Origin: Alphaproteobacteria bacterium
GTDB lineage: Bacteria; Pseudomonadota; Alphaproteobacteria; Sphingomonadales; Kordiimonadaceae
NCBI GenBank assembly: GCA_013372975.1
Contig: JABXIS010000011.1
Span: 62,001 to 126,000, forward strand
Reading direction: 5' to 3'
DNA length: 64,000 nucleotides
A program made the translations under genes and the position numbers. The notes beneath the pieces are model-generated. The model made no database searches. It saw nothing but the letters and a program-made list of their open reading frames with translations, and was not told the origin of the DNA. Positions 27,151 to 35,739 of this stretch are shown one piece after another (position 1 is the stretch's first letter; each line of letters opens with the position of its first letter).

Positions 27151-27654
27151 TTAATTTGAAAGCACAGATATCTGAGTGAAGCATACCCACAAGCCGCCGC
27201 CAGCGATGGCTACCCCGTAGGGCACCTTATTCGCATTTGGGCCGGCATTCAGGCCAGTATTGCTTCTTACCCGGTTCCACAGAAGAAGAGCCAGTGCCAC
27301 AAGGCCACCAAGAGCAGTGACGTAAAGCACCAAGGACAAACCAAGTTTCGGGCCGGCAAAAAGGGCCACCGCGGCAAGGAGTTTTACGTCCCCACCTCCC
27401 ATCAATCCTGCAGCGAAAAGCGCAAGGCCCACTGCAAAGACTGAAATGCCAACCACCAGCGGCCAGATGGCCACCGCCAAGATATCTTGCCCGCTCACGA
27501 TGCCCGTCATGGCATTTGCGGTGAAGAGGGCAAGAATGATGATGCTCAGCCTGTTGGAAATGCGCCTGGTGCGCACATCCTCAATTGCGGCGAGGATCAG
27601 CACAAGAGCAACGGCCAATAAGATGCCTGATTGTATGGCGGTTGTTGCTTGCAT
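27151..27654 (-). CDS. cpaA: CpaA/TadV type IV prepilin peptidase (A24A)
   Basis: A 167-residue polytopic membrane aspartyl protease that cleaves the Flp prepilin leader. Catalytic aspartates are in AAIEDVRTRRISN and in the GGGDVKLLAAVALF motif (FGxGD type). It follows flp across an internal terminator. Confidence 0.92.
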   Translation of the reverse strand: MQATTAIQSGILLAVALVLILAAIEDVRTRRISNRLSIIILALFTANAMTGIVSGQDILAVAIWPLVVGISVFAVGLALFAAGLMGGGDVKLLAAVALFAGPKLGLSLVLYVTALGGLVALALLLWNRVRSNTGLNAGPNANKVPYGVAIAGGGLWVCFTQISVLSN

Positions 27655-27709
27655 GGTTTGCCTGAAATCTGCTTTCTGTAGGGTCCGTTTCAGATCCTGA
27701 CTTCAATAT

Positions 27710-27745
27710 AAAAGCCGCCGGTAGACGTGTCCCCCAGCGGCTTTT
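27710..27745 (-). terminator. attenuating terminator between flp and cpaA
   Basis: On the minus strand AAAAGCCGC and GCGGCTTTT arms lie around an 18-nt loop just after flp and 56 bp before cpaA. It would give more pilin mRNA than mRNA for the assembly genes. Confidence 0.7.
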
Positions 27746-27795
27746 GGTCTTCGTTGCTCAACATGACTAGGGACTAGTCAGCTGCTGGCCTATTT

Positions 27796-28002
27796 TTATG
27801 CCGGATCGGCTGCTGCTTCTTCAGCTGCTGGTGCATTCTCATCCAGCGTATCTGCAACATCGCCAAAGATACCGCTCAGTGAACCGCTCAGTTGGTTCAG
27901 TGCTGCGATCAGTGCGATTGCAACAAGTGCGGCGATCAGGCCGTATTCGATGGCAGTTGCGCCATCTTCGTTAGTGCGTACTTTTTTCAAAAACTTCATC
28001 AT
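27796..28002 (-). CDS. flp: Flp major pilin subunit
   Basis: A 68-residue prepilin (start at the first of two ATGs, after CTGGAGAAAACC). The leader MMKFLKKVRTNEDG is followed by the processing site G-ATAIEYGLIA, the conserved Glu-Tyr pair, and a hydrophobic helix. The tail is unusually Ala/Glu-rich (ENAPAAEEAAADPA). CpaA would cleave it and CpaF/TadB/TadC polymerise it. Confidence 0.95.
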   Translation of the reverse strand: MMKFLKKVRTNEDGATAIEYGLIAALVAIALIAALNQLSGSLSGIFGDVADTLDENAPAAEEAAADPA

Positions 28003-28416
28003 TGGTTTTCTCCAGCTGCCAAGATTGGATGACCCATTTATAGCTGGTAACAAATAAATAAAAAGTTAACGCAAAGTCTAAAATCCGTTTTATTACAAAG
28101 ACTTATTGTAAAAACTTAGTATAAATTAGATAAAATTTTATCATGCTTAACAAGCTGTTGATTATGTTCATGAATCTGGGCATTGATAGGGTTCAGCCAG
28201 CGGCTTATATGTAGCGTTTTGGGGGCGAATTACGGGGTAAATGCGTGAATCCTGCTGCCGGATGGTTGGAAAAATAGCGCCGTAATTTCTTTAATTTTCT
28301 GGATCAGGGCTGGTTTGATCCCCAAAAAAGGGCGATTCGACCCAGGGTTTTAGAGAATCGGTATAGGGGTGATATGGCTGATGAGGCTGGAACGCCCATG
28401 AATGCAGGGCTTTTGC
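28003..28416. other. intergenic region upstream of flp
   Basis: About 410 bp without a gene. The half next to flp (28030-28170) is strongly AT-rich, as expected of a promoter region for a highly expressed pilin. I could not pick a confident -35/-10 pair or CtrA site. Confidence 0.5.
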
Positions 28417-28986
28417 CTAGCCCGCGTCTTCCTGGATTTCCTGTAGTGAACCGATTCTCGGACGGAAGAAAGAGGTCTTCCTGATTGTGTAGCCCTCGAA
28501 AACCGAAAATATCAGTGGTTCATAGCTATAATATATCTCGGTAGCGAGAATCGTCTCGTCATCCCGGAGCGAAAGACCGGCGGGCAAATCGATGGCTTCG
28601 CCTTCACCGCCAAATTCACTGACTTTCACGAGGGACCCGCCGCCGGAACGTTGCCAAAATATGCTGGATGGCACGTCTTCAGCCTGGCTGATAGCAGTGA
28701 CAATCGCCACCGAGTCTTCGCCTGTTGGGAAGGGCGCCATGATTTGCGGCACAGCCTGAAAGATATCTGTGATTACCTCTTCCGAGATTTCTTCGTCGCG
28801 GGTGATAAGGTCGGATACGGAAACCACCGTATGCTGTAGTTTCAGGTGCAGCAGCAGAAAATTTCCCACCTCGACGATGCCCATCAGCATGACCATATAA
28901 AGCGGAATGGACAGGGCGATCTCAGTCAGGATCGCGCCTTCCGTGTTGCGCTCCAGTCTGCGCAGAAATTTCCTAAAACGGTTCAT
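28417..28986 (-). CDS. TadE-like minor pilin
   Basis: A 189-residue pseudopilin with a basic N-terminus, then the TadE pattern EGAILTEIALSIPLYMVMLMGIVEVGNF (one membrane helix with conserved Glu). The periplasmic part is unremarkable. Its start overlaps the previous gene's stop by 14 bp, indicating coupled translation. TadE/TadF-type minor pilins are needed for Flp pilus initiation. Confidence 0.85.
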   Translation of the reverse strand: MNRFRKFLRRLERNTEGAILTEIALSIPLYMVMLMGIVEVGNFLLLHLKLQHTVVSVSDLITRDEEISEEVITDIFQAVPQIMAPFPTGEDSVAIVTAISQAEDVPSSIFWQRSGGGSLVKVSEFGGEGEAIDLPAGLSLRDDETILATEIYYSYEPLIFSVFEGYTIRKTSFFRPRIGSLQEIQEDAG

Positions 28987-29527
28987 TGCGCACTGCCACA
29001 GTTGACGTAATGTTTATGGTCTTGCCCATCCAGTCCCCGAAGCCAGTGAGGCTTGGTGCAGGGTAACTGATCCTGTAAAAGACAATGTCTCCGGCATCTC
29101 CGAGGCCTGCGACCGCCATATCGCTGTCCCACTGACCGTTGCCGTTCACATCTGAATAATCTTCGCCGGGGTCATAGGTGCCGCTGCCATTGTCGTCGGA
29201 ATAAGGTTCTTCTTCACCAATATCGCCAAAGGTTTCATAAACAAGGGTTTCCACGGAAACCTCATCCATCTTCACCCAGCCGTATGTCTGTTCTTCAATC
29301 ACTTCCAGAAGTTGCGTTTCGCGCGAACTGCCCTCGTCAAAGCTTCCTGTTACCCCGAAACGTGACGCATGCAGCACAGCATTTTCCATGGTGGCGGTGA
29401 CGAAATAGAAATTGGCGATCTCCAGCACGCCTATGATGGTTGCCAACAGGATCGGAAGGCCAAGGGCGGCCTCTATGAGTGCCGACCCATCTTCCCGTTT
29501 GCCAAATTTCACAAATGCCTTGATCAC
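28973..29527 (-). CDS. TadE-like minor pilin with calcium-loop-like repeats
   Basis: A 184-residue pseudopilin with the helix DGSALIEAALGLPILLATIIGVLEIANF. Residues 111-136 carry two DxNGxGxxD loops (DDNGSGTYDPGED and DVNGNGQWDSD), resembling EF-hand/dockerin-type calcium-binding loops, which are not part of the core TadE domain. This suggests Ca2+-dependent folding or adhesion; that is inference. The gene sits 9 bp after the vWA-domain TadG gene. Confidence 0.85.
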   Translation of the reverse strand: MIKAFVKFGKREDGSALIEAALGLPILLATIIGVLEIANFYFVTATMENAVLHASRFGVTGSFDEGSSRETQLLEVIEEQTYGWVKMDEVSVETLVYETFGDIGEEEPYSDDNGSGTYDPGEDYSDVNGNGQWDSDMAVAGLGDAGDIVFYRISYPAPSLTGFGDWMGKTINITSTVAVRNEPF

Positions 29528-29536
29528 TAGCCGCTC

Positions 29537-31045
29537 CTATTTCGAAAGCCGAAGGTTCGAAAGCTGGCGCCCGATGGTTTCAAATGCTTCCGTCAGTGAA
29601 GCTGCCGTCGGTGCATGGAAATAGAAGGATGGATTGGTGGCGCAGGCCGAATAGGCGTCTTGTGTGTCTTCATCCGGTGTGCTGCCAAAGGTAATGGTAT
29701 AAATGATGATGTCGTCGCTTTTGATGTTAGTGCAGATTTCATCAAACCTGTCGTCCATATCATCCCGGCCATCATATTTATTGTCGTGCCCGAGATCATC
29801 GAGACGACCAAACGAGGTGTAATCGGAATAGCCAAGCTCGGCATAGTCGTTGTCGATGAATTCGTTTTTACCGTCTGTGAGCATCACGATTACCTTGTCC
29901 ATGAAGGGTTCATCATGATCCAGCGGCAGATCCGCAGGGCTGCCGTTCCACAGGCCGCGCCACTGAGGCGACAAAACCCGCCAGCCCCACACAAGGCCAT
30001 AGTTGCCTGCCGTGCCACCAAAGCTCCAGGGGGCCATTTCGTCAATAGCATCCAGAACGGTGGTTTTTTCCGCCACCAATGGAGTCACTTGTGGCCCACA
30101 GCCCTTATTGGGGCCAAGCGCCGAGCTCCGGTTGTTCTCTTCATTGATATTTGTGGTGGCTGTGTCGTCATCATACCAGTTGTTATCTTCATCAACGGTA
30201 TCTGTATCTTCGTACCAGCCGCTCCAGCGACTCCATTTCCAGACTGTTGCTTCGAACGGGTCTGTATCTTCCCAATAATAGGGTTCGAACGGAGCGACGG
30301 TGGGGGGCGTGTCTGTCAAGTCAAAGCCGCCTGCGCGCGCCTCCAGGCACCCCTTCCAGGCTGTGCCTGTATAATCATTATCCACCCGGTCCTTACCGGC
30401 ATCAGAAAGCCAGTTATAGTGCGCGTTACCCACATTCACCTGGGTGATGTAGGGCACAACGCCCACCCACAGGTTAGTGTTGGTTTCCTCGTCGCCATAC
30501 ACCACTTCTATGAGGTCGGTGGCGGCTTCCTGCATGGTTTCCATTTTGTCAGACGAGCGCATGGACCCTGTGTTGTCCATTACCAGGACCAGTTCCATGC
30601 CGCGTGTCTCGCGCGTGATTTCAGTGCTTGCGCTTACCGTGATCTCGCCAAAGCCAAACAGGGACATAAAAGTTGTGTCCACCGTTGCTGATGCTGTCAG
30701 CGTAATCAGTTCGTTGTCATCGCTGATCGTGATGGTCATGTCTGTGCTGTTGGCGGTGGCGCCGGTGCCAGCGATATTGGCGGCGAAAAATTCGGCGGCG
30801 TCAGCCTCCATGGTATCAACATCCATGGCATGCCCCGCAGCAAGGCCCGCGGAATCGAGGGATTTTTGCAGCACATCTTTTACATAGAAGGCGCGCGCAC
30901 CATCCACGGTAAGCCCGGCGGCACCCGTCAGCATCAACACGCTGCCTGCCACCATCGGCAGGAGGCTGCCTTCTTCGGATCGCGCAAAAAGGTCAAGCCA
31001 CGCGCGTGACCTTTTAAATATATCTGATTTGCGAAACTGTAGCAT
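29537..31045 (-). CDS. tadG: TadG-like pilus protein with von Willebrand factor A domain
   Basis: A 502-residue protein with a cytoplasmic N-terminus, one membrane helix (LLPMVAGSVLMLTGAAGLTVD; Tad N-terminal domain) and a vWA domain from about residue 150 with the MIDAS motif DNTGS (D157 to S161). Several acidic stretches interrupt the vWA fold (about residues 260-330). The start at 31045 replaces a longer frame to 31234 that has no protein-like N-terminus. It is the first gene of the minus-strand Tad cluster. Confidence 0.87.
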   Translation of the reverse strand: MLQFRKSDIFKRSRAWLDLFARSEEGSLLPMVAGSVLMLTGAAGLTVDGARAFYVKDVLQKSLDSAGLAAGHAMDVDTMEADAAEFFAANIAGTGATANSTDMTITISDDNELITLTASATVDTTFMSLFGFGEITVSASTEITRETRGMELVLVMDNTGSMRSSDKMETMQEAATDLIEVVYGDEETNTNLWVGVVPYITQVNVGNAHYNWLSDAGKDRVDNDYTGTAWKGCLEARAGGFDLTDTPPTVAPFEPYYWEDTDPFEATVWKWSRWSGWYEDTDTVDEDNNWYDDDTATTNINEENNRSSALGPNKGCGPQVTPLVAEKTTVLDAIDEMAPWSFGGTAGNYGLVWGWRVLSPQWRGLWNGSPADLPLDHDEPFMDKVIVMLTDGKNEFIDNDYAELGYSDYTSFGRLDDLGHDNKYDGRDDMDDRFDEICTNIKSDDIIIYTITFGSTPDEDTQDAYSACATNPSFYFHAPTAASLTEAFETIGRQLSNLRLSK

Positions 31046-31335
31046 TTGCCTGAACCACTGTTTTTGCCTGTTTGACAAAAATGCTGGGCCGCGGGGCCAG
31101 GCGTGTAAATAAATGCACCAAATTTTAGCAAAATGCCGCTTATTGGGTTGCGTTTCCGCATATTGCACAACCGCCGGTAATCTGTTGCAAAACAAGGCTT
31201 TCTTGAGGATGTTGGCAGCGCCGCAAGAAGCCAATTTTGTTAAAATGCCATCCTCTTATGCACCTTATGTAAACGAATGTTTCGCTATTGTTTCTGTTCA
31301 GGCATTCGATTGGGGCGATGCACAGGCGAGTCGAA

Positions 31336-32640
31336 ATGATCGACCCTTTAAACATAAAAACGCTGGTTCGGCGTGCGCTGGGTGACGAAAGTGCCGGCAT
31401 GCTGACCATGAGTGCGGTGATGCTTCCCGCCATCCTTGGTTTTGCCGGGTTGGGGATGGACGTTACCGGCTGGTATATGGAAAAGCGCGATCTGCAGAAT
31501 ATCACGGATATGGCTGCAATTGACGCTGTTCATTCAGGCAATAATTTTTCCGATGATGATTTGGAAGGCCAGATACAGGGCTTTCTTGATGACCGCGGCT
31601 TTGATGGCGACAGTGACACGCTCACCATCAACAGCCCGCCTGCAAGCGGTGACTATGCAGGGCGTAATGGCTTCTTTGAAATTATCGTTGAACGCGACGT
31701 GACGCTGAATTTCCTCAGCGCTTTCTATGCTGTGACGGGTGATTCTCTTGATGTGCAGGTCAGTTCCCGCGCGGTGGCTGGCACGCTGGTGGTAGGTACC
31801 CAGTGTGTTGTGGCACTTGATGACACAGAAGACAGGGCGCTGAATTTCACCGGTAATACCGAAGTGGGCACCGACTGCGGCGTTTCGTCCAACAGCGTTA
31901 GTAACGAAGCCATCTATATTGGCGGCAGCGCACAGCTTGATACGGTTTCCATTCAGGCAGTGGGTGATATTGAAGTGTCTGGCGGTGGGGTGCTTAATAG
32001 CGATACACCAGCACAGTCCCTGTCATCCCCCGCGTCCGATCCCTATGACACGTTACCGATTCCCACAGATATGGGTTGTGATGTAACGGGCAAAACCACC
32101 TTGAATGACGGGGACACACTGCAAGCAGGTTTGCGGTATTGCGGTGATATTGTTTTCAAGGGTGAAGGCATCATTGTAGAGCCCGGCACCATTGTGATCG
32201 AAGGCGGGGATATCATCTCCAACGCTGGTTCTGAATTTTCGGGTGACGGGGTCACTTTCATTCTCACGGGTGATACGGCTGATCAGGTGGGCGGCATTTC
32301 AATGAATGGTAGCTCAACTGCGACGCTTTCGGCGCCCACCACGGACGGTGACCCATACGAAGGTATTCTGGTGTATCAGGATCCTATTGCAACCTACCGG
32401 GATTCCGGTGGCGAGGCGCGCTTCAATGGCGGTGTGGACCTGCTCCTTGACGGTGTGATCTATATGCCAAGCGCCGATATCACTTTCACAGGTGGCGCCA
32501 GTGCCAACCCATCCTGCCTTCAGATATGGGGCGCAACGGTTACCTTCTCGGGCGATAGCGTGATCGGCAATGATGATACCATCTGCTCTTCCATGAATTT
32601 GGAAGTGAGCCCGCAAATTCGCATTCTCTTGGTGGAATAG
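31336..32640 (+). CDS. second TadG-like protein with beta-rich C-terminal part
   Basis: A 434-residue protein with a Tad N-terminal helix (AGMLTMSAVMLPAILGFAGLGMDVTGWYMEKRDLQNITDMAAIDA). The remainder is rich in short Gly/Asp/Ser-containing strands (DGDTLQAGLRYCGDIVFKGEGIIVEPGT and similar), suggesting a beta-helix-like adhesive stalk. The start at 31336 or the ATG six codons upstream are both possible. Divergent from the tadG with vWA; 290 bp between them must hold both promoters. Confidence 0.8.
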   Translation: MIDPLNIKTLVRRALGDESAGMLTMSAVMLPAILGFAGLGMDVTGWYMEKRDLQNITDMAAIDAVHSGNNFSDDDLEGQIQGFLDDRGFDGDSDTLTINSPPASGDYAGRNGFFEIIVERDVTLNFLSAFYAVTGDSLDVQVSSRAVAGTLVVGTQCVVALDDTEDRALNFTGNTEVGTDCGVSSNSVSNEAIYIGGSAQLDTVSIQAVGDIEVSGGGVLNSDTPAQSLSSPASDPYDTLPIPTDMGCDVTGKTTLNDGDTLQAGLRYCGDIVFKGEGIIVEPGTIVIEGGDIISNAGSEFSGDGVTFILTGDTADQVGGISMNGSSTATLSAPTTDGDPYEGILVYQDPIATYRDSGGEARFNGGVDLLLDGVIYMPSADITFTGGASANPSCLQIWGATVTFSGDSVIGNDDTICSSMNLEVSPQIRILLVE

Positions 32641-32648
32641 GTGTGATC

Positions 32649-33122
32649 ATGGGGTTTATGAAAAAAGTCAGGCACAATGAAGAAGGCTCGATCGTGATCG
32701 AGACGGCGGCGATGATGTCGGTTCTTGCCCTCATTGCCGTTGGCGTGCTGGATTTTGGCCTCGCCTATGCCCGCAACCTGCAACTGGCGAACGCTGCCAG
32801 GGCTGGCATGCAATATGCTCTCGTGCGCAAGCCTGTTGGCGAAGATTATTCTGCCATTGAGGCGGCTGTAACCGCATCTGCGCCGGATGCAGACGCAGAT
32901 TCAGCGAGGCAGGTGGAAACCGTGCTTTACTGTGAATGCCCGGACGGCACCGCAAGCGATTGCACCACGGAAGACGGCATTGATATCACCTGTGATGACG
33001 GCACGCTCAGGAAAGCCTATCTGGATATCACCATCAGCGAGACCTACAATTTGCTGATCTCTTATCCCGGCCTTGAAGACGGCCTTTCCTTGTCAGAATC
33101 CGTAACCGTGAGGTTGAACTGA
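32649..33122 (+). CDS. TadE-like minor pilin
   Basis: A 157-residue pseudopilin: MGFMKKVRHNEEGSIVIETAAMMSVLALIAVGVLDFGLAYARN is the TadE helix. Cysteines occur in LYCECPDG and DCTTEDGIDITCDDG, likely disulfides. It follows the TadG-like gene by 8 bp and precedes a further TadE gene by 1 bp. Confidence 0.82.
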   Translation: MGFMKKVRHNEEGSIVIETAAMMSVLALIAVGVLDFGLAYARNLQLANAARAGMQYALVRKPVGEDYSAIEAAVTASAPDADADSARQVETVLYCECPDGTASDCTTEDGIDITCDDGTLRKAYLDITISETYNLLISYPGLEDGLSLSESVTVRLN

Positions 33123-33123
33123 T

Positions 33124-33588
33124 ATGATCAGGCGGCTTGGGCATAAAATCAGGTTGGCACAGCGCGCCTTCAGGCACGATGAAGAAGGTGTGGCAGCGGT
33201 TGAGTTTGCGCTTACGCTGCCCATCTATCTGGGGGCGCTGATTTTCCTGATCGAAATGGCGCGGATCGCCTACACGCAAGGCGTGATCCTGCATGCCGCC
33301 GAAGAGGCGACGCGCTATGCGCTGGTGCACTATGACGCCACCTCGGATGAAGTGCAGGCAAAAGCACAGGAGAATCTTCTGGGGCTGGATCCGGATCATC
33401 TGACCGCGATTATTGTGACAGCCCCTGTTGATCCAACCGACCAGACCAAGCTTGTAACAGTGGAAGTGCAATATGAATATGTGCCCATCTTGCCGCTGAA
33501 TGAGATTATGTCACTGGGCGATACCGAGGGCTTTTCTCTTGTTGGCGAGTCCAAGGGTTTTATCACGGAAGAAATTCCAGCAAGCTAA
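33124..33588 (+). CDS. TadE-like minor pilin
   Basis: A 154-residue pseudopilin with EEGVAAVEFALTLPIYLGALIFLIEMARIAY, the canonical TadE transmembrane signature. It starts one base after the previous stop, so the three plus-strand genes form one operon and constitute a second minor-pilin set opposite the main locus. tadD is not found in this window. Confidence 0.85.
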   Translation: MIRRLGHKIRLAQRAFRHDEEGVAAVEFALTLPIYLGALIFLIEMARIAYTQGVILHAAEEATRYALVHYDATSDEVQAKAQENLLGLDPDHLTAIIVTAPVDPTDQTKLVTVEVQYEYVPILPLNEIMSLGDTEGFSLVGESKGFITEEIPAS

Positions 33589-33734
33589 ACACGTTTTACA
33601 ATCTCACCTTGTTTAAAGCTTTCCTCTGACGCTATTGCGCCCGGAATTCAGCCGGATTTCAGCAAAAATACCTGAATTACTGCTTGTCTCGCGCTGCTAT
33701 TAATGGCAACGATTGAAAAAAAAGGGCAGGAAAG

Positions 33735-34823
33735 ATGCAGGCACCAGACGAAACGCCAATACAGGCGGCAGGCGAGGAACAGGCTGCGACAAACGACAGC
33801 AGCTACCCTAGCAAGATGATTATTGCGGACGCGAAAGCGCATCGGCGCGAGTTGCCTGAAGATGCCGTCTTCAGCTATTTTGTGGCTGATGATGAACGTC
33901 GGCTTCGGTTTGCGCGGTTCCCGGCCAGCCGGGTGATTGAACCCAAAGGCACAATCATATTCCTGCCAGGGCGTACCGAATTTATCGAAAAATTCCTTGA
34001 GGACGTGCATATTTTCAACAGCATTGGTTTCGCCTGTGCTGCGATGGATTTGCGCGGGCAGGGCATGTCGTGGCGTCCACATCCCAACCGGGACAAGCAT
34101 TATGTGCGTTCGTTTGATCCGCATATCAGTGACGTGAAGGCGTTCTTTGACCAAAAGCTCATTGGCAAGATGCCAAAACCCTTCATCCTGATGGGGCATT
34201 CGGCGGGCAGCCATGTGATCCTGCGTTTCCTGAAGGAAAATCCCGGATATGCCGATGCTGCTATCACTGTGGCGCCGATGGTGAAGATTTTCACGGGCGG
34301 GTTACCAGACATTGTGGCCAAGGGCTTGCCGTGGCTGATGCGCTATATGGGCATGGGCGCGGCCTATATTCCAGGTCATACGGCTTTCAAGGAAGGGCGC
34401 TGGGGTTGGCGCAAGAAACTGACCCACGATGAAGAGCGTTTCGAGGATGAAGATTTTTTCATTACCAACCGGGATAAACGCCTTGCAGTGGGTGGCGCCA
34501 CTTACAAATGGCTTTGGGAGGCCCTCAAATCCTGCGACAAGCTGAATTCTGAGGGGTATCCGGAATCTATCGAAACACCTGTATTGATGCTACAGGCAGG
34601 CGAAGACAAGATCGTGGATAATGACGCCCAGCGCGCGTTTGTCGATCGCATGCCTCATGGCAGGCTTGTGGTGGTTGAAGGCGCGATGCATGAAATCCTG
34701 AAAGAGCGGGATGAAATGCGCGCCCAGGTTTGGAAGGCGATCGGCGAATTTATTGATCTTGAGAACGGTCCGGTTTTTGATGTGCTTCAAACCAACACAC
34801 CAACTCTTGTTCAAGATAAATAA
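33735..34823 (+). CDS. alpha/beta hydrolase, lysophospholipase-like
   Basis: A 362-residue cytosolic hydrolase of the serine aminopeptidase S33/monoacylglycerol lipase type. Nucleophile S156 lies in GHSAGS; the oxyanion region is IIFLPGRTEF, and DLRGQGMSWRP is the typical loop after strand 4. The acid lies in LQAGEDKIVDN and the His in EGAMHEILKE near the C-terminus. It is convergent with hisN, 3 bp apart. The substrate is unknown. Confidence 0.87.
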   Translation: MQAPDETPIQAAGEEQAATNDSSYPSKMIIADAKAHRRELPEDAVFSYFVADDERRLRFARFPASRVIEPKGTIIFLPGRTEFIEKFLEDVHIFNSIGFACAAMDLRGQGMSWRPHPNRDKHYVRSFDPHISDVKAFFDQKLIGKMPKPFILMGHSAGSHVILRFLKENPGYADAAITVAPMVKIFTGGLPDIVAKGLPWLMRYMGMGAAYIPGHTAFKEGRWGWRKKLTHDEERFEDEDFFITNRDKRLAVGGATYKWLWEALKSCDKLNSEGYPESIETPVLMLQAGEDKIVDNDAQRAFVDRMPHGRLVVVEGAMHEILKERDEMRAQVWKAIGEFIDLENGPVFDVLQTNTPTLVQDK

Positions 34824-34826
34824 CCG

Positions 34827-35633
34827 TTAGCCTTTCAGGATTGCCAACGTGTCTTCAAGGCGGGCCGGGTCTCCCAGCGCAAGCAGGCGTCCGCAATCGC
34901 CTGGTGCATCACCCTCCCAGTTTGTGGCACTGCCGCCAGCGCCGCGTACAACAGGGATCAGTGCCATCATGTCGTAGGGTTTGAGCCCACTTTCGATCAC
35001 AAGGTCCATATGCCCCGAAGCCATTACGGCATAGGCGTAACAATCCAGCCCATATCGTACCAGTTGGCTTTCGTTCAGCAGGGTGTTGAAAGCGGGGCGT
35101 TCGTGCCCCTTGAACAGATCAGGATCAGTGGTTGAGATTGTAGCAGTGCCCAGCGATGCACAGGAGCGGGTTTTTATAGGCTCGCCATTCAGAGTCGCGC
35201 CGCCCGGCCAGCCAAGATAGCGTTCACGCAGATAGGGTTGGTCAATCACGCCAATGATTGGCTCGCCATTATACCGAAGGGCAATCAATGTTCCCCAGGT
35301 GGGCAGGCCCGAGATAAAGGCGCGGGTGCCATCTACTGGATCGAGGACCCACTCAAATGGGCCACTTGCTGCCTTGATGCCAAACTCCTCACCAAAAATG
35401 CCATGGTCTGGATATTCGGTTTCAATCAGCGCACGGATGGCTTCCTCTGCGCCCTGATCGGCCTTGGTGACAGGATCAAAGCCTGTTCCTTCTTCCTTGT
35501 TGTCCACCCCGATGGGGGATCTGAAGTATTTCAGGGTGACTTCGGCCGCAGCATCAGCCAGACGGCAGGCAAAGGCGCAAAGCGCCTCAATTTCCGCTTT
35601 AGAGACCGGCGATTGTGTGTCTGCAGATGCCAT
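34827..35633 (-). CDS. hisN: histidinol-phosphatase of the inositol monophosphatase family
   Basis: A 268-residue Mg2+-dependent phosphatase. The metal-binding motifs GEEFG, DPVDGTRAF and the late KPYDMMAL are present, and overall similarity in motif wording favours HisN (histidine biosynthesis, alphaproteobacterial type) over IMPase, though they are hard to tell apart by eye. The ATG at 35633 follows CAGGGGAAACAGG. It is divergent from the FAD oxidoreductase. Confidence 0.8.
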   Translation of the reverse strand: MASADTQSPVSKAEIEALCAFACRLADAAAEVTLKYFRSPIGVDNKEEGTGFDPVTKADQGAEEAIRALIETEYPDHGIFGEEFGIKAASGPFEWVLDPVDGTRAFISGLPTWGTLIALRYNGEPIIGVIDQPYLRERYLGWPGGATLNGEPIKTRSCASLGTATISTTDPDLFKGHERPAFNTLLNESQLVRYGLDCYAYAVMASGHMDLVIESGLKPYDMMALIPVVRGAGGSATNWEGDAPGDCGRLLALGDPARLEDTLAILKG

Positions 35634-35739
35634 CCTGTTTCCCCTGAAGTAATCGTGAAAATAATTTCGCGATTGGAACCTTGCCAACGCCGCCACTTTA
35701 GACCACAAATTGCCCGGTTGTAGCAACGGAAGTATCGTT

